Assembly: GCA_913057785.1 (NCBI GenBank)
Contig: CAJXPD010000043.1
Span: forward strand, 1-47,782
Direction: 5' to 3'
Source: an uncultured Lewinella sp.
Lineage (GTDB): Bacteria; Bacteroidota; Bacteroidia; Chitinophagales; Saprospiraceae
DNA length: 47,782 nt
Part shown: piece after piece, positions 34,811 to 42,634 of the stretch
How positions within the stretch are numbered: the stretch's first letter is position 1
Layout of the letters: each line of letters begins with the position of its first letter
The notes under the pieces: model-generated
Told to the model about the DNA's origin: nothing
Database searches by the model: none
Seen by the model: the letters and a program-made list of their open reading frames with translations, nothing else
Translations under genes and position numbers: made by a program

Positions 34811-36093
34811 TGTCGCTCAAAAATGAGTTGAGTAAATCTTCCTCTAGAATAGGCCGTGGTATCTCCCTCTGGCACTTTTCCATTGGTGTCGGAACTTGAG
34901 GCGATCCTAATCCGATCTCCCCTTGACAACTTAAGGTCTTTCCAAATGTGGGTTACGGGAGTATAATCGGGCAGAGCTGTACCAAAGATCATCGGATTCC
35001 TTTTAACCTCCTTGATTTCCTGTCCATTGATCGCGATTCGATATTGACTTTCACCATCTAGTTCAGCAAGGGCTACTAGTTTAAGGTCGTAAGTTCCAGA
35101 TTCCCTTTCAAATGTATAGACTGCGGCTTGAAAATCCCCTTTGAACTTGCTAGCATTAATGGCAAGCGCCTTTCTCCTTTTATCGATGTAAGGCTTGATG
35201 AAACCTTCCTCTACCGCACTTTCATAATTAGTAGTCGCATCAATCACATAATGCAGATTTGGGATCTCCTTAATGAAGATGTTCCGATAATATATTTCTG
35301 CTCCTTCACCTTGAAGCAATATCTTGCCAGATTTTAATGGCAGATAAGTCTTCGTCTCCTGGTCAGTGTAGAGGATATCAATGGCTTCATTTACTACTTT
35401 CTCATTTAGTTTAAATACCGCCTGATCTCCCCGAACTATGATTTCTAATTTATTCCACCCAGGTCGCTCCCATGAATAAGAGCGATGAAAACGGTGAAAG
35501 CGCTGTTGAGGATGTCCCATGGTCACAATTTGACCATTTGAGCTGTAATTTCTTATTACAGGGTGGACTTTGGAGCTGACCCGAGTGTTGATGGCCCACA
35601 AGTCACCAGTATCCCCTTCCTGAATCTGCATTTCCACTCCATTGGGCCAAATCACATCTGAGCCGTGCACATGGAAGATCACTCCGGCGTCTCGAACAAA
35701 TTCATGGCGAGGTTTGAATTTCTTCGTGCCCCATCGATACTCCAGACTAAGATGATAGTTGGAATAGGACTTTTCAGTAATTAGGCCAGCAAAAGTTTGG
35801 GATGAATTATGGGGCTGATCAGGATAAACATGAATCAGGCCGTTCCTTACCTGAAATAGGTCTTCTTTGGTACCGCTATAATTGGTATCTCTGGTTGCCA
35901 GGTACCAGCCCCGCAAATCTTGGCCATTAAATAATAATTCCCAGCCAGCCGGAGCGCTTGTACTGCCAATCATTTCCCTTTCGTTAGCAGTCGTTTGATT
36001 CTCGTTGTCACTAGATACTGGATAACGATTGGTTTGACATGAAAAAATGGCAAGGCTACACACTAGCCATAAATGAAGAAAGCGATGCTTCAT
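34807..36093 (-). CDS. DUF1080 (3-keto-disaccharide hydrolase-like) lipoprotein
   Basis: A 428-residue predicted lipoprotein (lipobox LAIFSC, C16) with two parts. Residues about 45-265 match the DUF1080 concanavalin-like fold (GWELLFNGQDLRGWY, DAGVIFHVHGSD, NGVEMQIQEGDTGDLW, GWNKLEIIVRG, GKILLQGEGAEIYYRNIFIKEI). Known members include hydrolases of 3-keto-glycosides and carbohydrate-binding proteins. Residues about 270-428 form a second beta-rich, carbohydrate-binding-like domain (FERESGTYDLKLVALAE). The ATG at 36093 starts a good signal peptide, unlike the longer frame from 36162. It is the first gene of the minus operon driven by the GntR-controlled promoter. No 3-keto-forming oxidoreductase is seen nearby. 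Confidence 0.85.
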   Translation of the reverse strand: MKHRFLHLWLVCSLAIFSCQTNRYPVSSDNENQTTANEREMIGSTSAPAGWELLFNGQDLRGWYLATRDTNYSGTKEDLFQVRNGLIHVYPDQPHNSSQTFAGLITEKSYSNYHLSLEYRWGTKKFKPRHEFVRDAGVIFHVHGSDVIWPNGVEMQIQEGDTGDLWAINTRVSSKVHPVIRNYSSNGQIVTMGHPQQRFHRFHRSYSWERPGWNKLEIIVRGDQAVFKLNEKVVNEAIDILYTDQETKTYLPLKSGKILLQGEGAEIYYRNIFIKEIPNLHYVIDATTNYESAVEEGFIKPYIDKRRKALAINASKFKGDFQAAVYTFERESGTYDLKLVALAELDGESQYRIAINGQEIKEVKRNPMIFGTALPDYTPVTHIWKDLKLSRGDRIRIASSSDTNGKVPEGDTTAYSRGRFTQLIFERQ

Positions 36094-36151
36094 AGTTACG
36101 ATAGGAAATTGGATAGTTGACATAAAGTATAATTGTACTTCAAGCTTAAAT

Positions 36152-36162
36152 TTGTAATACAA
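36152..36162. promoter_or_regulatory. Putative GntR operator 1
   Basis: TTGTAATACAA matches the FadR-type GntR consensus TNGTNNNACNA and is palindromic outward to TTTGT-N3-ACAAA (36151-36163). It overlaps the end of the minus-strand -7 element at 36160-36167, so binding should block transcription of the DUF1080-sulfatase-AraD1 operon. Its likely partner is the GntR gene at 41774. Assigned by pattern, not shown by experiment. Confidence 0.7.
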
Positions 36163-36167
36163 AAATA
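36160..36167 (-). promoter_or_regulatory. -7 promoter element of the minus operon
   Basis: On the minus strand these bases read TATTTTTG, a perfect match to the Bacteroidota -7 consensus TAnnTTTG. It lies 67-74 bases upstream of the start at 36093. A -33 TTG at the usual distance is not evident, so the promoter may need help or be weak. Confidence 0.6.
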
Positions 36168-36250
36168 AAAAATACCTATGTTTTGTTCATAAACATCAGA
36201 CAAATTACCGCTAAAAAGATCAATAAAACATAAAAATAGGGCAATGATCT

Positions 36251-36258
36251 TATTTTTG
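36251..36258 (+). promoter_or_regulatory. -7 promoter element of the SusC2 operon
   Basis: TATTTTTG is identical to the minus-strand element at 36160-36167 and perfectly fits TAnnTTTG. It is fused to operator 2 in the same arrangement as on the opposite strand (TATTTTTGTNNNACAAA). It predicts a leader of about 110 bases before the SusC2 start at 36378. A standard -33 box was not found. Confidence 0.6.
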
Positions 36259-36266
36259 TCATACAA
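36256..36266. promoter_or_regulatory. Putative GntR operator 2
   Basis: TTGTCATACAA fits TNGTNNNACNA and extends to TTTGT-CAT-ACAAA (36255-36267). It overlaps the SusC2 -7 element. Its centre is 104 bp from operator 1, close to ten helical turns, so the two bound proteins would be on the same face of the DNA. Confidence 0.7.
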
Positions 36267-36287
36267 ATTATATATCTTTCGATAAAA

Positions 36288-36298
36288 TTGTCATACAA
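36288..36298. promoter_or_regulatory. Putative GntR operator 3
   Basis: TTGTCATACAA is an exact second copy of operator 2, 32 bp downstream, about three helical turns away. The surrounding 14 bases TTGTCATACAAATT are identical in both copies. It is downstream of the proposed SusC2 start of transcription and could act as a roadblock or cooperative site. Confidence 0.65.
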
Positions 36299-36328
36299 AT
36301 TTAAAGTTTGAACAGTTTTTAGCTCGGG

Positions 36329-36339
36329 AAGTCATACAG
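36329..36339. promoter_or_regulatory. Degenerate GntR operator 4
   Basis: AAGTCATACAG keeps the GTCATAC core of operators 2 and 3 but loses the outer T and A. It is 41 bp after operator 3, about four helical turns, and 39 bases before the SusC2 start. It may be a weak auxiliary site. Confidence 0.4.
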
Positions 36340-36377
36340 ATTTCCATTTACAATTTAGCCAACTAACACATCACATC

Positions 36378-39300
36378 ATGCTAAGCCAGACTTCTCCTAC
36401 TTTACCTCCTTTTTTCTCCCTAGTACTGATCACCGCACTACTGATGGCCTTACCAATGGATGGGGCGGCATATACCGCCTGGCCAGAGAGCCTTGAGCAA
36501 GAGAAAGGTTACGCTTCAATTACGGGGCAAGTCACAGATGCTACAACTGGCGATCCATTAATCGGTGTCTCGGTAGTCATTAAGGGTACCAGTACCGGCA
36601 CCATTACTGATATAGACGGAAACTATCTTATCGAGGCCGAAGAAGGTCAAATCCTAGTATTTTCTTACATCGGATTTGCCAATTTGGAACAGACCGTAGG
36701 GACAAGTACTACCATGAATGTGGCACTGCAGGCCTCCGCCTCTGAATTAGATGAAATTGTGGTTGTCGGTTACGGCATTCAGCAAAAGAGGGATGTTACA
36801 GGAGCAATCGCTTCAGTAGACGCTGAGCAATTGAGTCAGCGATCACCTGCCAATGTCTTTGAGGCTATTCAAGGCCAAATGGCCGGTATTCAAATCAATA
36901 CGGGCTCCGGTGCGCCTGGAGAAACGGGCGTAATTAGAATTCGGGGTGCCTCTACCTTTAATGCGGGTTCTTCTCCCCTATTCATACTAGATGGACAGCC
37001 TGTAGACAACATCGACAACATTAATCCGGATGACATCAAGTCTATTGAAGTCTTGAAGGATGGGGCATCTGCAGCTATTTACGGATCTCGATCAGCCAAT
37101 GGGGTGATTATTGTGACCACTAAATCTGGTGTAGTAGGTAAAACCTCCATCAGCGTCAACTATCTCAGAAGTTACAATACTTTAAGAAAAATGCCAGTGG
37201 CTAATGCGCAGGAGAGACTGCTCTACGATCTCTTGCGGAATACCCAAAAGAACACTTTGGTTGATACCCTAAATCAAATGTGGTTGATCAACAATGATTT
37301 TCAAGATATCTTTTATCGAACGGCTATAAAAGACCAAGCCAACCTCAGTATTTCATCAGGCAGTGAAAAAACCAAGTTTTACTGGAATTCTGGCTTTCTA
37401 AATCAACAAGGCGTTTTACCTTCTCAAAAATTTCAGCGATTCAATACACGTGTCAATATTGATCATGAATTTACTGATCGCATTAGAATGGGCGTCAGAT
37501 TACAAGCTTCCTATGGAGAAACCTTTAATATTGATCCGTCCAGTGAAGGAGAATGGTATGGAGCCACTATCATCAAGGCGGCCTACAGTCCTTACATCAA
37601 TCCGGATGGCTCCTACCTGACCAACATCACCAGTTTTCGTGGTAGAAATAATCTATTGGATGTCATGAATCGCCTAGAGGACAGGCGCCGCACCATTACC
37701 AGCAGTCTATTCCAATATGTAGAGTTTGATTTAATCAAGGACCTCAGTTACCGGGCTAATTTCGGTGTCAACGGTGAAATATTGAGAAACACCTTTTTTG
37801 AGCCAGAAGCAATTGGAGGGCAAAATAACAATATAGACGCTAGCTTCTTTTCGGCTTTTGCCTACAATTGGATCCACGAAAGTTTCTTTACCTACGAAAA
37901 AGATTTTGGGGATCACAATTTAAGTTTGCTTGCTGGTTTTAGTGCGCAGAAATGGGCCAGACCACAGGAGCAAATCCAAGGCATGTTAGCCAATAGCCTC
38001 ATCCCTACCCTAAACAATGTGGCCGGGGTATTTGATGCGGCTAATACATTTACCACCGATGAAAGAGATCATGCCTTGGCCTCCCTATTCGGCAGAATTG
38101 GATACAGCTATAGAGATCGGTACCTACTATCCGCCACCATTAGAAGGGATGGCTCTTCGCGCTTTGGGCCTGGAAATAGATGGGGTAACTTTCCTTCTCT
38201 TTCTGTAGGCTGGCGCTTGAGCAGCGAATCTTTTATGCAAAACCAAAAACTCTTTGACGATATCAAGCTCAGAGCAAGTTATGCCATTACCGGAAACGAA
38301 CGCATCAACAACCGAGACTTCGATGCCTTGCTATCCATTGGTAATTTCTATCAAGGTCTTAATGGCGTGGGTCTATCTAACCAATTAGCTAATCCAGGCA
38401 TCGCCTGGGAGGAGACTGAACAAACGAATTTCGGAATTGACCTTGGGCTTTTCCGCAGTCGAGTAAGTGTAACCGTAGATTATTATATCAAGCGGACCAC
38501 TGACCTCCTGGCCAATCTCCCTTTAGCCGCTCAGACGGGCTTTAGTCAGGCCAGAATTAACCTAGGTGAGGTAGAAAACAAAGGCTTAGAAATAAGCCTA
38601 CAAGCCAATGTTCTTCGTCTGGGTGACTTTAGGTGGAACACCAATTTTAACTTTGCCACGAATGTCAATAAAGTCATTAACATTGCGGGAGGTGTCCCGA
38701 TCACCAGCAGAAACCACCGAACCGAGGAAGGTCAACCTTTAGGCAACTTCTATGGCTATCAAATAGTGGGAATCTTTGCCTACGACGAATCCAATGCATT
38801 CACACCAGACGGCACACAACTGACCCCCAATTTTGATGGAAATGGAAACTTCACCAATTACACGCTCAATGGCAGTGTATATGCGGGTGAAATCAATCAA
38901 CTCAGAGTGGGTGGCAACATAAGTGGTGGAGGTGATTATCACTACGTGGATCTAGACAATAATTTTCAAATCAATGGAGATGACCGTACCGTTCTAGGTA
39001 ATTCTTACCCAAGGTACTTTGGGGGTTGGAGAAATGAATTCACCTACAAAGGTTTCTCTTTTTCTTTCTTGTTTGACTATCAGTTTGATGTGGAGGTATT
39101 CAATAATTTTCATCAGACGATGTCCAATTTCACTTTAAATTCTTGGACTCCCATTCCTTACATTATCCTCAATACCTATGAGGGTCCAGGAGATGATACA
39201 GCTTTATTTCCCAATGGCAGGAGATCCCAGAACTTGCTAGGCACTGGAGCCCCAACCTCTTATTGGGTAGAAGAAGCTGATTTCATCAAGCTCCGCAATA

Positions 39301-39518
39301 TCAAACTTACCTATAATCTGCAAGATCGTTTCTTGGACCGCATCGGATTTGCAGGATTAACTCTTTTCGCTTCTGTCAATAATGCCTTGGTCTGGACCAA
39401 TTATACTGGTTTTGATCCTGAAGTCACCACGGGAGAGAATAGCCTGACACCTGGTATCGACAATGCTAGGTACCCAAGAGGCCGTGAATTTATTCTAGGA
39501 GCTAACTTCAATTTCTAA
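36378..39518 (+). CDS. SusC-like TonB-dependent outer-membrane receptor (SusC2)
   Basis: A 1046-residue outer-membrane oligosaccharide transporter. A signal-like N-terminus (1-30) precedes a carboxypeptidase-regulatory-like domain (about 47-130: ITGQVTDATTGDPLIGVSVVIKG, TDIDGNYLIEAEE), a TonB-box-like DEIVVVGYG (about 129-137), a plug (about 140-255, with PLFILDGQPVDN and ANGVIIVTTKSG) and a barrel ending in FILGANFNF. It differs clearly from SusC1 in sequence, so it is not a recent duplicate and probably takes a different fragment of the substrate. It is preceded by the proposed GntR operators. SusD2 starts 18 bases downstream. Confidence 0.96.
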   Translation: MLSQTSPTLPPFFSLVLITALLMALPMDGAAYTAWPESLEQEKGYASITGQVTDATTGDPLIGVSVVIKGTSTGTITDIDGNYLIEAEEGQILVFSYIGFANLEQTVGTSTTMNVALQASASELDEIVVVGYGIQQKRDVTGAIASVDAEQLSQRSPANVFEAIQGQMAGIQINTGSGAPGETGVIRIRGASTFNAGSSPLFILDGQPVDNIDNINPDDIKSIEVLKDGASAAIYGSRSANGVIIVTTKSGVVGKTSISVNYLRSYNTLRKMPVANAQERLLYDLLRNTQKNTLVDTLNQMWLINNDFQDIFYRTAIKDQANLSISSGSEKTKFYWNSGFLNQQGVLPSQKFQRFNTRVNIDHEFTDRIRMGVRLQASYGETFNIDPSSEGEWYGATIIKAAYSPYINPDGSYLTNITSFRGRNNLLDVMNRLEDRRRTITSSLFQYVEFDLIKDLSYRANFGVNGEILRNTFFEPEAIGGQNNNIDASFFSAFAYNWIHESFFTYEKDFGDHNLSLLAGFSAQKWARPQEQIQGMLANSLIPTLNNVAGVFDAANTFTTDERDHALASLFGRIGYSYRDRYLLSATIRRDGSSRFGPGNRWGNFPSLSVGWRLSSESFMQNQKLFDDIKLRASYAITGNERINNRDFDALLSIGNFYQGLNGVGLSNQLANPGIAWEETEQTNFGIDLGLFRSRVSVTVDYYIKRTTDLLANLPLAAQTGFSQARINLGEVENKGLEISLQANVLRLGDFRWNTNFNFATNVNKVINIAGGVPITSRNHRTEEGQPLGNFYGYQIVGIFAYDESNAFTPDGTQLTPNFDGNGNFTNYTLNGSVYAGEINQLRVGGNISGGGDYHYVDLDNNFQINGDDRTVLGNSYPRYFGGWRNEFTYKGFSFSFLFDYQFDVEVFNNFHQTMSNFTLNSWTPIPYIILNTYEGPGDDTALFPNGRRSQNLLGTGAPTSYWVEEADFIKLRNIKLTYNLQDRFLDRIGFAGLTLFASVNNALVWTNYTGFDPEVTTGENSLTPGIDNARYPRGREFILGANFNF

Positions 39519-39536
39519 ATCTGAAAAAGAACTACT

Positions 39537-40976
39537 ATGAAACTAGTCCAATATATTAGTTGCTGCTTAATCGCTCTTAGCCTTATTTCTTGCGATGACT
39601 TTCTGGACACACCACCACGCAGTCAGCTCAGTTTGCAGGGTTTTTGGAAAACTGAATCTGATGCAGAACTAGGTGTAGCCGCTATTTACAACTCCCTACA
39701 GTTAGCCTTTGAACAGAATTTCTGGTACTGGGGTGAGTTCCGGGGCGATAATTTCATTCTGAATGATCGGCCAGGGGAAAGCATTCAGGCCACGATCAGC
39801 AACAACTTGACCATTACGACTCAAGGAGCAGACTGGTCGAGCTTGTATCAAGCTATCGCTCATGCAAATATTGCCATAGAACGCATTCCCGAAATCCCTG
39901 ATTTCTCCTCAAAAAATGATCTCTTGGCTCAAGTTCATGCCATGAGAGCACTTATGTATTTCTATGCGGTGCGGATCTGGGGAGATGTCCCCAATGTCCA
40001 GACGATTGTCGATGACCTAGGCGTGGACCTCAACCAAGGTAGAGCATCCGTAAGCGATATTTATGACCAGATCATTCTCCCAGACCTGTCGAAGGCGGAA
40101 TCCCTAATTAAGACTAATCGAAATAGAAACCTCTTTTCTCGTGGCGGTATATTGGCCTTAAAAGCGCACATTTTTGCTTGGCCTGGTAGTCATCAGAATT
40201 ATGACACAGTGCGCGATGCCATCATTGAACTGGAGAGTCTGGGCTATGAACTTGAAACATCTGAAGGTGCCTGGTCCAATATTTTCCGTGGAAATGGTTC
40301 CAGTAATGAGATCATCTTTTGGTTGGCTTGGAACTTTGCAGAGGATGGTAATAATGGAGGGCATGCCCAATTTGCGGGTTTTACACCAAATATTGTACCC
40401 CCCGAAACGGTAGAGGAAAAATGGAAAAACAGCATTCCAGGAGATTTTAGAATTCCCCTAACAGCAGCCTTTAATATAGAAATTGAAGACCCTTCTGAAT
40501 TCCCTTTCCTAAGGATCATGACCAAATTCATGGGCGTTTTCACGGATAGAAACGCACAAGCAGATGCATCTGCAGCGGTCGATAAAGGTATTCCATTCTT
40601 CCGACTTTCGGGGCTTCTACTTCTACAGGCTGAGGCAGAAAACTTCCTAGGCAACGGCCCTGCTGCCTTAGCGCTAGTCAATCGCATTAGAACTGCAAGA
40701 GGGCTCCCTAACTTGATGGCAGGTGTCGACATTGACCTTGGAAACCAAGTAGCTATGCGAGATCTAATCTTGGATGAACGTCAATATGAGTTGATGGGGG
40801 AAGGGCAGCGCTTTTGGGACCTAGTGAGGAACGGGGTAGCGGTCGAGGTGATGAGCAAGGTTACCGATATAAACGGGGTCCCCAATGGGCTGAATGCCGA
40901 AAACGAAATCCTCTGGCCTATCTCTCAGAACGTGTTGAACAGAAATCCCAATGTCAAACAAAACGATGCCTATTGA
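39537..40976 (+). CDS. SusD-like surface glycan-binding lipoprotein (SusD2)
   Basis: A 479-residue RagB/SusD-family lipoprotein (signal ending LISC, C19, followed by DDFLDTPP), partner of SusC2. Hallmarks are LLAQVHAMRALMYFYAVRIWGDVPNV (about 122-147), the C-terminal LDERQYELMGEGQRFWDLVRNGVAVE (about 412-437) and ILWPISQNVLNRNPNVKQN. It is somewhat shorter than usual and more than 200 residues shorter than SusD1. It should bind the sugar at the surface and close over SusC2. A small FAS1-like lipoprotein follows 57 bases later. Confidence 0.95.
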   Translation: MKLVQYISCCLIALSLISCDDFLDTPPRSQLSLQGFWKTESDAELGVAAIYNSLQLAFEQNFWYWGEFRGDNFILNDRPGESIQATISNNLTITTQGADWSSLYQAIAHANIAIERIPEIPDFSSKNDLLAQVHAMRALMYFYAVRIWGDVPNVQTIVDDLGVDLNQGRASVSDIYDQIILPDLSKAESLIKTNRNRNLFSRGGILALKAHIFAWPGSHQNYDTVRDAIIELESLGYELETSEGAWSNIFRGNGSSNEIIFWLAWNFAEDGNNGGHAQFAGFTPNIVPPETVEEKWKNSIPGDFRIPLTAAFNIEIEDPSEFPFLRIMTKFMGVFTDRNAQADASAAVDKGIPFFRLSGLLLLQAEAENFLGNGPAALALVNRIRTARGLPNLMAGVDIDLGNQVAMRDLILDERQYELMGEGQRFWDLVRNGVAVEVMSKVTDINGVPNGLNAENEILWPISQNVLNRNPNVKQNDAY

Positions 40977-41033
40977 TAAGGTATAGGAAGTTAGGAAATT
41001 TGAATATCTCTTTTTGTTCAAAATTTGTTTACC

Positions 41034-41660
41034 ATGACAGTTAACCAAGCCATTTTTGATAGCTCAACTAGAATTATCACCTTCATACTCTTATTGGGTA
41101 TGGGAACATCCTGCGATTTAGAATTGCAAAAAAGTTATGACTTCGATGAAAGTGCAACCATCTATCAGGAACAGCCTCCCTTTAACCAAACGATATGGGA
41201 ATTCATGAATCAACAGGCCGATTTCGATTTAATGGTGGAAGCCATAGATTTCGCGGGTATGCAAGACGTTTTTGATGGTGGGCAAGATGACAAAACGGTG
41301 CTTCTCTTAAGACAGGAAGCCATGGAAGCATTCCTATCTGATCAGAATGCTGAAAATGTACCAGACCTACCACTGGATACTTGGAAGCACTTCTTGAACT
41401 ATCATGTAATAACTACTCGTTTTACCCAGAATGATCTTAACAGTCAGGAATACACTACTTTGCAAACCTTAGTGGATGGTGATGATGGACGAATCGTAAT
41501 TTGGAAATGGAGGAGATATATGGAATTGCAGATCAACCGAAATGGAAGCCCAGACCGCCCGAATACAGCTAAAGGTGATGCAGTTTTCTTGCATAATTAT
41601 GAGTTCACCAATGGTGTTGGACATCAGATGCGGAAATATGTAGGTTGGGCTCCGTATTGA
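41034..41660 (+). CDS. FAS1 (fasciclin)-like lipoprotein
   Basis: A 208-residue predicted lipoprotein (lipobox MGTSC near residue 27) with one fasciclin-like domain. TIWEFMNQQADFDLMVEAIDFAGMQDVF (about 53-80) resembles the first FAS1 helix region, and LNYHVI (about 121-126) the conserved YH motif. FAS1 lipoproteins are recurrent third genes in SusC/SusD operons of Bacteroidota and are thought to bind surface glycans or proteins. I take the ATG at 41034; a TTG nine bases earlier is in frame. No enzyme motif was seen. Confidence 0.75.
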   Translation: MTVNQAIFDSSTRIITFILLLGMGTSCDLELQKSYDFDESATIYQEQPPFNQTIWEFMNQQADFDLMVEAIDFAGMQDVFDGGQDDKTVLLLRQEAMEAFLSDQNAENVPDLPLDTWKHFLNYHVITTRFTQNDLNSQEYTTLQTLVDGDDGRIVIWKWRRYMELQINRNGSPDRPNTAKGDAVFLHNYEFTNGVGHQMRKYVGWAPY

Positions 41661-41693
41661 TGAGTTGTCCCATTTCTTCTAAAATTAATTTGC

Positions 41694-41701
41694 TAAGTTT
41701 G
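41694..41701 (+). promoter_or_regulatory. Possible -7 element before the GntR gene
   Basis: TAAGTTTG fits TAnnTTTG and stands 73-80 bases before the GntR start at 41774. It may give the regulator an own promoter inside the SusC2 operon. No TTG occurs at the usual upstream distance, and no intact TNGTNNNACNA operator was seen here. Confidence 0.35.
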
Positions 41702-41773
41702 ATTGTTCATATACCAAGGTGCAGCGCTAAGTCTTACTGATTGAGTCTTTCGTTATGCAAAAAAGCCAAAATA

Positions 41774-42490
41774 ATGAGTAATAGCCCAAAGTTGCTGAGT
41801 AGGATTATCGAGGAGAAATTGGAAAGTGCTATCGTTAAAAATGAATACAAAGTTGGTGATAAGTTGCCGACTGAAATCGAGTTGTGTGATCAGTTTTCAA
41901 CAAGCAGAACTGCAGTCCGTGAGGCACTAAAGAGCTTAAAGACCAAGGGCTTAATCGAAATTCGCAAGGGCTCCGGTGTGTATGTTTCCGAGCTTACTAT
42001 CGCTAATGCCTTAGGCCCTATTAACCTCTATTTTGAACTCTCAAAAGATGAGGACTTGGTAAGCAACGCGATCAAAGCCCGACTTTATATTGAACCTGAG
42101 GTGGCGGCTATGGCGGCCATGAATCGCACGGAGGAACACTTGGCTGCTCTAGAAGCCAACCTCGAAGCAATGATCGATTGTCCAACAAATGATATAGAGA
42201 CAGAAACTAAGTTGGATATAGCCTTTCATGTACTAGTAACGCAAGCGACCGGGAATCCGGTTGTTTCCTTAATCATGGAACCCGTTCTCAATCTAATCTC
42301 CAAATACAAGCCACTTATCTTTGGGAAACATGCCAACTTGGATAGAAAGGAAATAAAGCAATCAGTGATCAAGTTCCACTCCAGAATCTATGAAGCGATC
42401 AAAAATAAGGACAGCAAAGAGGCCCATTATGAAATGAAGGAACACCTGAGAGTAACCGAAAAAAATAGCATTAAGGCCATCCAACCCTAA
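41774..42490 (+). CDS. GntR regulator, FadR (FCD) subfamily
   Basis: A 238-residue transcription factor. The N-terminal winged helix (about 1-72) has KVGDKLPTEIELCDQFSTSRTAVREALKSLKTKGLIEIRKGSGVYV, the family signature. The C-terminal all-helical FCD domain (about 80-230) contains KARLYIEPEVAAMAA, DIAFHVLVTQATGN and HSRIYEAIKNKDSKEAHYEMKEHL, where metal- and ligand-binding Asp/His residues are expected. FCD ligands are usually small organic acids, which suits a sugar acid from the next gene's pathway. I chose the ATG at 41774 over a TTG at 41741. It most likely represses the divergent promoters at 36150-36340, where consensus sites are present. Confidence 0.92.
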   Translation: MSNSPKLLSRIIEEKLESAIVKNEYKVGDKLPTEIELCDQFSTSRTAVREALKSLKTKGLIEIRKGSGVYVSELTIANALGPINLYFELSKDEDLVSNAIKARLYIEPEVAAMAAMNRTEEHLAALEANLEAMIDCPTNDIETETKLDIAFHVLVTQATGNPVVSLIMEPVLNLISKYKPLIFGKHANLDRKEIKQSVIKFHSRIYEAIKNKDSKEAHYEMKEHLRVTEKNSIKAIQP

Positions 42491-42634
42491 AGCACTAATC
42501 CTTCGATAAGTAATTACTAGCTGGATTTTTGAGGCCCACCCATTGGTGTGGCTTAGGACTTCCTTTTGCATTTATTTAGATCAGCCCTCTACTGAGAAGT
42601 ACTGGTCTATCATCCAACAGATCTTTGATTCGAT

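Noticed and set aside
40244..40732. 162-codon minus-strand frame within SusD2
   Set aside because: Antisense shadow of a well-supported SusD gene.
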